Of a stretch of DNA of 64,000 nt, positions 27,222-35,987 are shown in pieces. The position numbers were made by a program, and so were the translations under genes. The DNA comes from Stentor roeselii (lineage: Eukaryota; Ciliophora; Heterotrichea; Heterotrichida; Stentoridae): assembly GCA_006503475.1 (NCBI GenBank), contig RSEH01000202.1, positions 1-64,000 of the forward strand, read 5' to 3'. The number at the start of each line of letters is the position of its first letter. Positions within the stretch are counted from its first letter, which is position 1. The notes under the pieces were generated by a model. The model did not search any database, had not been told where the DNA came from, and saw nothing but the letters and a program-made list of their open reading frames with translations.

Positions 27222-28640
27222 TCTTACGCCAGCAATAGTCTTCAGCAAGCACTGACACAATGTCACTACGACCAAACCACGAAAAATTTTCTCTACAGTG
27301 AACAAATGCATGTTTTGCAAACTTATCAGATGAACTTCAAGGCAGTTTCGGCCAAGCTGCCGTCAGGGAACTTCACAATTCTCGAAGTCTGTGGCACAAT
27401 CCCTGTCAACTTTCAGTCGAACACCTACAACATCCCCATCAAACTTCACTACTTGCCCGGGTACCCCAATGGTCCTCCTGTTCTTATCGTCAACCCTTCT
27501 GCTGACATGATGATAAAACCTTCTGAGTTCGTCAGAGATGATGGAAAAGCCACTCTTAGCATTTTTAATGCTTGGAACTCGAGACTTAATACGCTTCTTG
27601 TATTAGATGAAGCGAAAAGGGCCTTTGGGATTAAGATGCCTGTTTTTAAAAAGCCGAAAAGTGGACCTAGTAATTCTTCGCCTGCTTCTGGAGGATTCGT
27701 CCAAGGATCGCAGAATACTCAGATAGATCCACGGTATTCTAGTGTGCCTGCTGGGTACCCTGGACAGGGAAACCCTTATAATACGGTCGGTCCTGGGTAT
27801 CCCGGACAGGTTAACCCTTCTGGTCTTCCTGGTCCGGCTTACCCAGGATCCCAGCCAGGATATCCACAAGGTGGTTACCCCTCAGTGCAACCTACCCCAT
27901 CAATATATTCATCAGTCCAACCAGGATATTCTACCTCAAAACAATCCTCAAGTTACCCTACAGTTTCAACTGTGCAGCCAGGAAACATAATTCCAAGACA
28001 AGGTTCAATTCCAGTCCCAGGTTACTCAACAGTCCCAGCCAGTCAAAACCCAAGCTACTCAACAAATCCTTCAAATCCCTCAAACCCTTCCAAGAGCAAT
28101 GGCCAAGTAGATCCAAGATACACAAGCTTTAACCAAATACAACCAGCGCGAAATACAATCCCATCTCCAACCCTCGAAAAAATAAATAAAATCTACAAAA
28201 AAACAATAGAAGACCTTAAAGCAGAAGTAGAAATTCTCCAAAAAGAATCAAAACAACTAGAATCCAACAGTAACTCAATCACCCAGTCGATAGAAAACTT
28301 CAAAGCTGAGCTGAACTCCGGAAAAAACAAGCTGGCCCTGATGAGAGTGAACATTGAAAACTCCCAAGAATGGGTAGAGACTTACTCATCGTCAACGATG
28401 TCTGACCTGAACGAAGAGGAGTTGGTAGAGTACCGAAACGATGCAGCCAAGCAGTACATCAGCCTATTCAGCGAGGAGAAGTCATTAGAAAGCACAGTGC
28501 AGGTGTTAGTAGAAGCGATCAACAAGTCAGTAGTCCCTGCAAAGGAGAACCTGGTAGTCCTGAAGAAACTTTATACCGACCTGTTCCTCGTCACTCGACT
28601 GAAAGAAAAGGCTGAAGGGGTCAGCAGAGGGTCTAACTAG
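27219..28640 (+). CDS. TSG101: TSG101/Vps23, ESCRT-I subunit
   Basis: 473 residues with the classic order. The UEV domain (about 10-145) is a ubiquitin-conjugating fold without the active cysteine and contains GNFTILEVCGTIPV, YNIPIKLHYLPGYP and PPVLIVNP. It binds ubiquitin and PTAP-type motifs. A long Pro/Ser/Gln/Tyr linker (about 150-315, with GYPGQ- and PGYP-type repeats) follows. A coiled coil (about 325-385) and the C-terminal steadiness box (about 390-460), which packs into the ESCRT-I core, close the protein. ESCRT-I sorts ubiquitinated cargo into multivesicular bodies and acts in membrane scission. The gene converges with the HECT ligase, with 24 bases between the two stops. Confidence 0.92.
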   Translation: MSYASNSLQQALTQCHYDQTTKNFLYSEQMHVLQTYQMNFKAVSAKLPSGNFTILEVCGTIPVNFQSNTYNIPIKLHYLPGYPNGPPVLIVNPSADMMIKPSEFVRDDGKATLSIFNAWNSRLNTLLVLDEAKRAFGIKMPVFKKPKSGPSNSSPASGGFVQGSQNTQIDPRYSSVPAGYPGQGNPYNTVGPGYPGQVNPSGLPGPAYPGSQPGYPQGGYPSVQPTPSIYSSVQPGYSTSKQSSSYPTVSTVQPGNIIPRQGSIPVPGYSTVPASQNPSYSTNPSNPSNPSKSNGQVDPRYTSFNQIQPARNTIPSPTLEKINKIYKKTIEDLKAEVEILQKESKQLESNSNSITQSIENFKAELNSGKNKLALMRVNIENSQEWVETYSSSTMSDLNEEELVEYRNDAAKQYISLFSEEKSLESTVQVLVEAINKSVVPAKENLVVLKKLYTDLFLVTRLKEKAEGVSRGSN

Positions 28641-28664
28641 TAACTTTTCATAAATTAAATCATT

Positions 28665-31600
28665 CTAAGATAAATGGAAAGTCTCCTTCGCTTCAGTGTA
28701 AGCATAAGTCATCTGTTTTTTTAGAACTTCAAATGAAGAGTACTCAGGAAGTTTCAAGTAGTTCTGGCAGGTCATTACACTTGGCAAGTATGAGTCTGGA
28801 CTTGAAGTTGATACAGCCGGCGACTTCCGCACAACAGTCAGAGGCGGGCTTAGGGCTTTGAACCCTCCGATCGGCAGACGTGGACATCCAGTGACAAACT
28901 GAAGAAACATTTTCTTTTCATCGTCCTTGATTTGACTCATAAAACGAAGTAAATTGATAAAAACAGGAGATTTACGAGTAAATCCATAAGCAGGGGTTAC
29001 TACTTCAGCGAGATGATCGATATCCCAGTTCTCGGAACCTTTTCCACAAACAACGACTTCGAGTTCTTCTGGTTCAAATACGTTCAGTGAGTCGATTTGG
29101 ATCAGCTTCTCAAAACCAACTCGAAAGGCGTTAGCCTGGCATACCTGCATCATGGTCATTTCAGTCACTTTTTGTATGTAGTCCTCCAGGTTGTCCAGAG
29201 TTACATACTTGTCTTTTCCGTCAAAGACCAACTCGACATGGTCATATCCAGGAAGAGTAAACGAAAGGTGCAAGTCTTCAATTTTTATGCCTTTGAACTC
29301 AATTTTTTTCAAGTGCTTTGAACGTACATCTTCATCCGAATGATCTTCAAGTATCTGATTTCGATGTTTGACGACTTGTGTCAATTCAATCATATATCTG
29401 CCCAGATGTGGGTCGATGGCTTCCAAGTCCAGCAAAGAAAGTGTCTTGCCCAGAGCAAGTTTCCAAAACACTTTATTAAACGGCAAGTTGATCAGCCTAT
29501 CATCATACAAAGCTTTAGCCACCAGTCTTCCAAGGAACGTGAAGATCGACATGACTTTTCCAATATCTTGCCCTGCAAGAGGAGCAGGGAATAAACCATT
29601 CTGGTCTCCAGAGTCTCTCCAAATATTAAGTTTTCTCACCTCTTCACTAATCAACGTGTAAAACTCAAGAGTAGGTCCAATGCCAGTCCCTTCTTCTCCT
29701 TCAAAATCGAATTCAAGCAAACCAAACCTAAGAAGTCCCGGATCAGCTAAAATTTTCATTCCCGCTTCAAAGACTCCATTTCTCGGAACCATCGCTTTTT
29801 GCCTGAGCATCCTTACACTGAAATTCTTTTTCTTCAAACTGTAAAACAACAAGGACCTTCCTCCTCCAAAGGCAAAAGCCCTGAAAAACTCGAACCTCTG
29901 AGAAAAGTTAAACAAATGAGGAGAGTGCAGAGGAAGTTCATTGATCCATTTAGGTGCCATGCCTCCAATCATAGCAAGCATGTCAGAAGTTTGTTTTCCA
30001 AGAAGTGCTGAGAGTTTAAAGCTAGTAAAGCAAGATGGAGAAATAGGGTTTACAGCGAAACTTGAAGGATTAAAAACCAGAGAATTGTGACTCATGAAGT
30101 TGCTGAGGTTTGAATTGAACATTTTGATGAGTTTCAACAGGCAGATAGGAGAGTAAACCTTTTCTGTCTCAGGGAGAGGAGTGGAACTGGCTTGTTTTAT
30201 GATTTCTTGCAAGGACTGGTTGGAGTACCTGCTGTTCTTCTGAGAGTCGTCAGCTTGAAGTGAAAAAAAGAACCGAACGACGAGTCCTTCATCTGAAGTA
30301 CTGCGACTGTTATGTTCAAAGACTGTAGAAAATCTTGGAACTTCCTTATCAGCAATCATCATTTTCACCACCAAGTCCCTGGAATCCAAGGCACTGACCT
30401 TGCGATTGTCAAGATAAGTCGTTTGAATATGTGGCTCGTCCTCTATTTCCTCGTCATCCTCTTCACGTGCTTCAAGTCGTGCACGAATCGCGCTGATGAT
30501 CTGGTCATTGCCTTCAGACCTAATGCCTTTTTCCTCCAATGACAGTAAAATATCAGAACTGTCTAAAAAGACCTGCTGAAGTTTCAGCTGTTGTCTGACC
30601 ATCACGTATTGACCGGTGTTGATGCTTCTGTTCTCAGCGTTGTTTCTTTCAAAGGCAGAGATAAAAGTCTCTAAAGTCTTCTGGGACTTTACCTTCAACA
30701 GTGCCTGATAAACCAGGTCGAATATCTGAAAAGCTTCTAAACTCACTGAAAAAGAACCGATCGAAGAGAAGAACTCGTGATGCTCGAGGTACTCCGCATG
30801 CACCTCTTCAGCGCAATATAAAAAGTTCACTCGTACTCGCCCGGATAAGGACTTTAAAGCAGTAAGACCACTGCCGACACCTGAAGCGTCGTAAAGCATG
30901 ATGGTGAAGTGCTGCACGTATTTCAATAGATTCACCAATAGACCTGTCAAAAGCTCTAAAAAAGACTTCCCGCTGCGGGAAGAAGATGAAAAAATCTGGA
31001 AAAAATCTTGAAGTCGCTTTGGAGCTTCTTTCTTGTCAGTCAAGTAAGTCCAAAGAACTGTTGGAAGGCCGGAAGCTGCTACTTCGTGAAGGGTGACTCC
31101 TGGCTCGCTATTTAACAAGTCTTTCAATTTCCCTAAAGAGTCTCTTCCTGTCTGTAGGTCTTTCACAATCGTTCTCATTTCTTGGATAGGCAAAAGTGCT
31201 TCAGGCTGGTGAAACTCTTGAGCCTTTCTCTTAATTTCTAAACTTAAACGTTTCAAGTCTTCTAAAACGATTTGACAAAGGATTTCAAATTTTCCTACTT
31301 TTTCAACACCTTCAGCAGAAGTTTCACTTGCTGCAGGGTCTTCAGCGCGATTTTTATTCCACTTTAAAACCTCTGCAAACAAGTAAAAATCTGAAGGAAC
31401 TCCAGTTTTCAACACGAATTTTTTCAAGTCAAATCCAGGATTTCCAACGATTTCAGTCAAGGACTGAAAAGGTTCAACCAATTCAGAAACATTTTCAAGA
31501 CAAACAAGTTCTTCAATCTTTTCAGCAACACCTTCTCTTAAAAAGTTGCAAGAGACCTGCCCCGGTACTTTTTCATATAAAAGCAGAACGATGCAGAAGA

Positions 31601-32819
31601 CAGTCCGAATTGATTCAAGGTTTTTGGAGTTCATGACTTCTGAAATAAAACAAGCAAGTTCAGCAGGAGAAATTCCAGTCAATGAAAAGTTTTGAGAGAA
31701 TTCGATGATTTTTCGAATGATGTTTAGCAGGATCTGTCTAATTGCTTTATTTACACTTTGTTCGTAAATCTGCAGAATCCTGGGGAAAATGGTTTCTCGA
31801 AGGGTATCGAGAAGCATTGAATTTTCTTGATAATATTTTTGGAGCTCCTCGTCTTCAGCTGATTTGGGAAGCAAGGAATCAACGAGTCGAATGGCTTCTA
31901 AGTAGTAAGGAGGAAGTTCTGCTTGAGGGTCTTCAGAAGCTAGCACCGAGTTCACCATCGTTATTCCGCCGATTTGATGGAACATGAAAACTATCTGCGC
32001 CGAGTACTCGCAAATGCGCCGGATTAACTTGAAACAAGGAAATTTGAACTCGGTCACTGCACCCACTAAGTCTAAAAGGTTACTCAGCATACCGTATTCC
32101 GCAAGGGAATCTAAATGTTTTTTCATCTTTTCTAGGTCGTTTCCGGAGATTCGAAGAACAGTTTCGCCTAGAACTGAAAAAAAACGGAGACCTAAACGGT
32201 TCATTTCGAGACTGTCGTTTCCACGGTATTGAAGAGTACTGCTTAGAACGGGAACTACTGGGAGGATGTGACTCACCAGTAGGTCTTCGCTTGGCACTGT
32301 TGAAGCGATGGTCACAGCACAAGACACAATTTTCGCCTGAGTAGGTTTTTCAAAAAAGTCCATCATCCCCACAAGCGACGAAAAGATCCCTTCAGTTAAA
32401 ATAGAAGCCGTATGTTCATAAGCAAGTCTCTCTAAAGTTTTAATTCCCTGTTCAGCCAAATCAATATACTCCAAATTCAAAATTTTCGAGCACAAAGGAG
32501 AAATGCCTCCAACAGAGGCAAAAATATTAACAGAATTAGCAACCGAGTCAAAAAGACTATTAACAGCCATCAAAGCATAAAGACTAATATCAGGGAAATC
32601 TCGACTCAAGCAGGCAACAAGACTCGTCATCAGTCCTTCAATCGAAAGCGAACTGAACGAGTCTTCAGGTGCCATTGAAAGCGTCGCAGAAAGTTGAGAA
32701 ATAATCGGAAGAACTTCCATATCATCATCGCCCATCAAGCACTGAGACAAGTTTTGTACCAAGTCAGTTAAAGAAATATGCTCAGTTTCTCCCTGGAATG
32801 CAAAAAGCCTGTCAGCCAT
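28665..32819 (-). CDS. HECT E3 ubiquitin ligase, TRIP12/UFD4 type
   Basis: 1384 residues. The N-terminal ~450 residues are alpha-helical repeats of ARM type (PIISQLSATLSMAPEDSFSS, SKILNLEYIDLAEQGIKTLERL), as in TRIP12 and UFD4. A charged middle part (EAREEDDEEIEDEP) follows. The C-terminal HECT domain starts near 1020 (RKALMV-like RQKAMVPRNGVFEAGM, FDFEGEEGTGIGPTLEFYTLIS) and ends with MTCQNYLKLPEYSSFEVL, where Cys1351 is the thioester cysteine, and the terminal FHLS. It transfers ubiquitin from an E2 to substrates; the UFD4/TRIP12 group targets ubiquitin-fusion and nuclear proteins. Only 22 bases lie between its ATG and the stop of the next minus-strand gene. Confidence 0.92.
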   Translation of the reverse strand: MADRLFAFQGETEHISLTDLVQNLSQCLMGDDDMEVLPIISQLSATLSMAPEDSFSSLSIEGLMTSLVACLSRDFPDISLYALMAVNSLFDSVANSVNIFASVGGISPLCSKILNLEYIDLAEQGIKTLERLAYEHTASILTEGIFSSLVGMMDFFEKPTQAKIVSCAVTIASTVPSEDLLVSHILPVVPVLSSTLQYRGNDSLEMNRLGLRFFSVLGETVLRISGNDLEKMKKHLDSLAEYGMLSNLLDLVGAVTEFKFPCFKLIRRICEYSAQIVFMFHQIGGITMVNSVLASEDPQAELPPYYLEAIRLVDSLLPKSAEDEELQKYYQENSMLLDTLRETIFPRILQIYEQSVNKAIRQILLNIIRKIIEFSQNFSLTGISPAELACFISEVMNSKNLESIRTVFCIVLLLYEKVPGQVSCNFLREGVAEKIEELVCLENVSELVEPFQSLTEIVGNPGFDLKKFVLKTGVPSDFYLFAEVLKWNKNRAEDPAASETSAEGVEKVGKFEILCQIVLEDLKRLSLEIKRKAQEFHQPEALLPIQEMRTIVKDLQTGRDSLGKLKDLLNSEPGVTLHEVAASGLPTVLWTYLTDKKEAPKRLQDFFQIFSSSSRSGKSFLELLTGLLVNLLKYVQHFTIMLYDASGVGSGLTALKSLSGRVRVNFLYCAEEVHAEYLEHHEFFSSIGSFSVSLEAFQIFDLVYQALLKVKSQKTLETFISAFERNNAENRSINTGQYVMVRQQLKLQQVFLDSSDILLSLEEKGIRSEGNDQIISAIRARLEAREEDDEEIEDEPHIQTTYLDNRKVSALDSRDLVVKMMIADKEVPRFSTVFEHNSRSTSDEGLVVRFFFSLQADDSQKNSRYSNQSLQEIIKQASSTPLPETEKVYSPICLLKLIKMFNSNLSNFMSHNSLVFNPSSFAVNPISPSCFTSFKLSALLGKQTSDMLAMIGGMAPKWINELPLHSPHLFNFSQRFEFFRAFAFGGGRSLLFYSLKKKNFSVRMLRQKAMVPRNGVFEAGMKILADPGLLRFGLLEFDFEGEEGTGIGPTLEFYTLISEEVRKLNIWRDSGDQNGLFPAPLAGQDIGKVMSIFTFLGRLVAKALYDDRLINLPFNKVFWKLALGKTLSLLDLEAIDPHLGRYMIELTQVVKHRNQILEDHSDEDVRSKHLKKIEFKGIKIEDLHLSFTLPGYDHVELVFDGKDKYVTLDNLEDYIQKVTEMTMMQVCQANAFRVGFEKLIQIDSLNVFEPEELEVVVCGKGSENWDIDHLAEVVTPAYGFTRKSPVFINLLRFMSQIKDDEKKMFLQFVTGCPRLPIGGFKALSPPLTVVRKSPAVSTSSPDSYLPSVMTCQNYLKLPEYSSFEVLKKQMTYAYTEAKETFHLS

Positions 32820-32841
32820 ATCTAAATTATATCAGTATAAG

Positions 32842-33906
32842 TTAATTAACACGTTTCACTTGCTTCAAAGAACGGTTCTCGCTTTGATCTTTTCGGATGA
32901 ACGGCGATGGACGACGATGAGACCCTGAACGAGGACGAGGTGCGTTTTTTAATAGTTTGTTTGGATCGATGAAGCTGAAGGGACAGGCGGGCTTCTTTTT
33001 GGACTTTGGGTCGGTTTTTTTTAATTCTCGGGTTCTTGGAGAGTTTTCTCGTTTTGAGACACTTGCTGTTCTTAGGACTCTTTTGCCTTCGGTTTCGGAT
33101 TTAGCTGTGCTGCTGAAGTTTTTTAGAGTCAGGTTGTTCATGCTTTTGGATGATGGCACTTTTAAATCGTTTAGGTCTTTTATGCAACTTTTTAGGTTTA
33201 CTAGTAAAGAGTCACGGAGGGTCCGCTTTGGCTCGGATTTTAAAGAACTTTTTAGCTTTTTTAGAGATCTTGATGTTGGTCTTTTGATATCGTTTACCTC
33301 GTCGAACCATCTGATTTTGGTTTGTTTTGAACGTTTTGCCTTTTCACAGGCTACGAACTCCCCGGGTCGTGAGTTCAAAAAGGTGTTTCTAAGCAAAATC
33401 TCCTCCGGATCATTCGTGATCTCCCAACTCTTACTCAACACAAAAGCGCATTTTTTAATAAGGTACTCTTCAAAGCTAACCAGTTGCTTAATGAAATTCG
33501 AGTTGATATCACAATCAGGTTTCCTAGAGTTTAAAAATTCCAAAGATTTCGATAAAGACCATCTAAACTTCTGCATCAGGTAGCTTAAAGCAATGCATGC
33601 ACACCGCGATTGTCCTTTGACAGAATGAATCAAAACACTTTCTCCAAGTTCCAAAGCTTTTTCAATGAAATTAAAGGAACTTTGAAAGACTTTCAACTCA
33701 AGTTCTTGCTTTTCTGAGTCTTGCAACGGAAAAGAAAGGTAAAAAATCCCGATCGATGACCACTCGTCTTTAACTTCAAGACTTGCAGTGTTGATGATAT
33801 GAGTCACTTTGCTGGAAAAGAGAAAGTCCAGGTCTTGACTGGACTCTTTGTCTCCGATGAACACAGCGTCCTTGACTTTAATCGCTCCGATAAACTCTTC
33901 GTCCAT
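32842..33906 (-). CDS. Dual-specificity phosphatase-like protein with dead active site (STYX-like)
   Basis: 354 residues. Residues 5-155 follow the DUSP fold: AVFIGDKESSQDLDFL, VTHIINTAS, then FYLSFPLQDSE with the usual Asp loop region. The P-loop reads IHSVKGQSR: Ser95 stands where the catalytic cysteine of HCxxGxSR should be, while Arg101 is kept. The codon is TCT at 33622-33624, two changes away from nothing ambiguous. Such STYX-type proteins bind phosphoproteins without cleaving them. The C-terminal 190 residues are basic and serine-rich, probably disordered, with a patch KKTDPKSKKKP. It likely works as a phospho-dependent adaptor or competitor of an active phosphatase. The HECT gene follows 22 bases downstream. 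Confidence 0.8.
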   Translation of the reverse strand: MDEEFIGAIKVKDAVFIGDKESSQDLDFLFSSKVTHIINTASLEVKDEWSSIGIFYLSFPLQDSEKQELELKVFQSSFNFIEKALELGESVLIHSVKGQSRCACIALSYLMQKFRWSLSKSLEFLNSRKPDCDINSNFIKQLVSFEEYLIKKCAFVLSKSWEITNDPEEILLRNTFLNSRPGEFVACEKAKRSKQTKIRWFDEVNDIKRPTSRSLKKLKSSLKSEPKRTLRDSLLVNLKSCIKDLNDLKVPSSKSMNNLTLKNFSSTAKSETEGKRVLRTASVSKRENSPRTRELKKTDPKSKKKPACPFSFIDPNKLLKNAPRPRSGSHRRPSPFIRKDQSENRSLKQVKRVN

Positions 33907-34089
33907 TTAAATAAGGCAATCGGGATGAATTTAGTTAAAACCTTTTTGATGATAGAAAAACTAGGAATGATAAAAAATGATTTTAACTATTTTCTGAGAA
34001 AATTTACTTTTTTAGGATTTTTTTTATTTTTTCTGATTTTTTTTAGAGATGCACAAAAATTTACTTGTTTATAAATAAACCGCGAGAAA

Positions 34090-34392
34090 ATGGCAGAAGC
34101 TTATCCTTTGATCCTTTGTCATGAAGTTTCACTTGAACACCCCCGCGCCACTGTTGTGGGAAATGTGGATGGGGCTCATGAAAGAGGCGTTTTTCTTCTT
34201 GATAAGACTGGAAGAATTAGGTTGAATGGAGTGCCTACGTCGATTAAAGGACTTGTTGAAGTCTGGGGGGATGTGAATCGAAATGGCGAACTTGACTGCA
34301 AGGGACATACAGTGTTTAATGATAGTGCTTTTGATTTTGAGTCACATGCGCAGATTATCGAGTATATGAGAAAGTTTCAAGACTTGTATTGA
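34090..34392 (+). CDS. RPA3-like single OB-fold protein, 100 aa
   Basis: A 100-residue protein with the length and pattern of the smallest replication protein A subunit. It reads PRATVVGNVDGAHERGVFLLDKTGRIRL, a five-strand OB-fold start, then GLVEVWGDVNRNGELDCKGHTVF, and ends FESHAQIIEYMRKF, the C-terminal helix that in RPA3 packs into the trimer core. The match is by fold pattern and key spacing (GLVEVxGxV, then FDxxxxxxII), not by high identity. RPA3 joins RPA1 and RPA2 in the nuclear single-strand DNA-binding complex used in replication and repair. TGA is the stop. About 180 bases of T-rich DNA separate it from the phosphatase-like gene head to head. Confidence 0.65.
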   Translation: MAEAYPLILCHEVSLEHPRATVVGNVDGAHERGVFLLDKTGRIRLNGVPTSIKGLVEVWGDVNRNGELDCKGHTVFNDSAFDFESHAQIIEYMRKFQDLY

Positions 34393-34872
34393 GCTTGAGT
34401 AATATAATTCAATTAATCAGGTTTTGAATAAGTTTAGTTAATTGAATTTAGATTGGAGAAATTTGAATAGAATAGATAATAAGTAACTACTGAATCGAAT
34501 TTTAATCTGATTGAATTTATATTTTTCTGATATTAAATGATGAGATTTATCATTCTGGCAGTAAGATAGAGAAACACTGCTTAAATATTTCTCATTTTTC
34601 CCGCAATCTTCTTCTAAATTGGAAAACTCGATCTTTTTAAACCTGCCGTATTCAATTACCTGAAAATTATTCTAAATTAAGCCAAAACCTTTAAGTGGCC
34701 TTAATTCAATCACCTATTCAACTCATTAACCCAATTTCTCCGCCACCTCAAAACCTTTAACCGTCACCTTGCCAGTTCAATCATTCACCAAAATTAATCA
34801 AAAAACCCAATCAAATCTTAACAACAGTCAAAATTCCCAATCAACAGTTGACCTTCTCTAATAAACCAAAAA
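34393..34872. other. Intergenic, C-rich/G-poor right half
   Basis: 480 bases between two plus-strand genes. The left part is plain AT-rich; from about 34600 the plus strand becomes C-rich with few G, ending at the ATG 34873. No gene or RNA recognised. Confidence 0.5.
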
Positions 34873-35931
34873 ATGAATCACCGAAGTCTCTGCCTACGAA
34901 TTCCCACATCAAGCGAAATTTCAAGTCCATCAAAGCAAAAGTTGACCCAAAAGCTAGACCACAGCCATTCCTTATCAAAACCAACATCTCCTAAAGCGAA
35001 AGATCATTCATTTCAAAATATCTCCGAGACAAAGAAGTCAGCCTTTCACCGAATAACAGACCCGAAGTCTTTAAAGCTGATTTCACTTCCAAAGTTCATG
35101 ACAACAAGCATTGAACTATCAAAATCCTTGTCTCCAAAATCAAAAAAAAGCAATTTTTTAGTGTCTTCTTCAGTCGAATGTTTCACAGATTCCAGTTCTT
35201 TTCGACAGGAACAGCTTCGCTGTTCCAATCAAGTTTTTGAGCGTTCTGACTTTGTGAGTTCTATAAAAAGCACCCTGGAGCCAAATGAAGTGATTTTCAA
35301 TTTCCATTCAAAAGAACTGACTCGAAGACAGCTTCAATGTTTGGTTCGTAATTGTGAAGTTGAATGTAAATTTATTGATACTTGTTTGCTGATGTTTGAA
35401 GTGATGAATAGGAAAAGGTTCCAGAATAATGAAGCTTTTGACCGCGTTGCGATGATCCAGACTGACTTTTCAAGAGAAATTATTATGGGGGAGTCAGGAT
35501 ATCATTTCCCAAATATCAGAAATCTTTTAAAATATGAGTAAAAGTTACTCAGGTTCATCATTTTACCTGTTTTTTTCAAGACTTGGATGCTTGTAGTAGT
35601 TGACACCCGACATATCAATATGAAAATCTTTGGCTTGAGGGTGAATAATGAAACTGCTCTTCTTGTAAATCAAAAAATCAAGGAATTCGTTGCATATGGT
35701 TTGAAAGTCTTTGAAAATAAAATATTTGAGATGACAAACTGGACAAATTTAGCATATAAAGTTGTAGAAATGGGGAATATTAATGACTTTGATACTGGAA
35801 TCGAGGTCTTAAGACAAGCTTTTCTTATCGCTGCTAATCCAAGTCAAGATTTAGCTGCTAAGTCTATACAAGACTTCAAAAGTTATCTTTTAAAATTGTT
35901 GTTTAAAAAAGGGTGCAAAGGTGTTGCCTAA
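34873..35931 (+). CDS. Ulp1/SENP-fold protein with degenerate catalytic residues, one 15-nt intron
   Basis: Splicing the intron 35538-35552 joins two frames into 347 residues. Residues 1-130 are Ser/Lys-rich and likely disordered. From about 140 the text follows the C48 (Ulp1/SENP) peptidase pattern: an entry helix FHSKELTRRQLQCLV, the strand KTWMLVVVDTR where active enzymes have HW-SL-V-V-D, and NINDFDTGIEVLRQA where they have QxNxxDCGxFV. The catalytic histidine is replaced by Thr232 and the cysteine by Thr303; Trp233 and the overall spacing are kept. If the assignment holds, it is an inactive relative that may bind SUMO or a related modifier. The alternative is chance resemblance of a short beta/alpha pattern. 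It converges with SPEF2, 56 bases apart. Confidence 0.55.
35538..35552 (+). other. 15-nt intron
   Basis: GTAAAAGTTACTCAG. Removes an in-frame TAA and joins LLKYE to FIILPVFFKTW. A at position 10. Confidence 0.9.
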
Positions 35932-35987
35932 TCATCACTCCTACCAAGACTACAAGATTACTAAGTTTCAATTAACATTAGAGTCTA

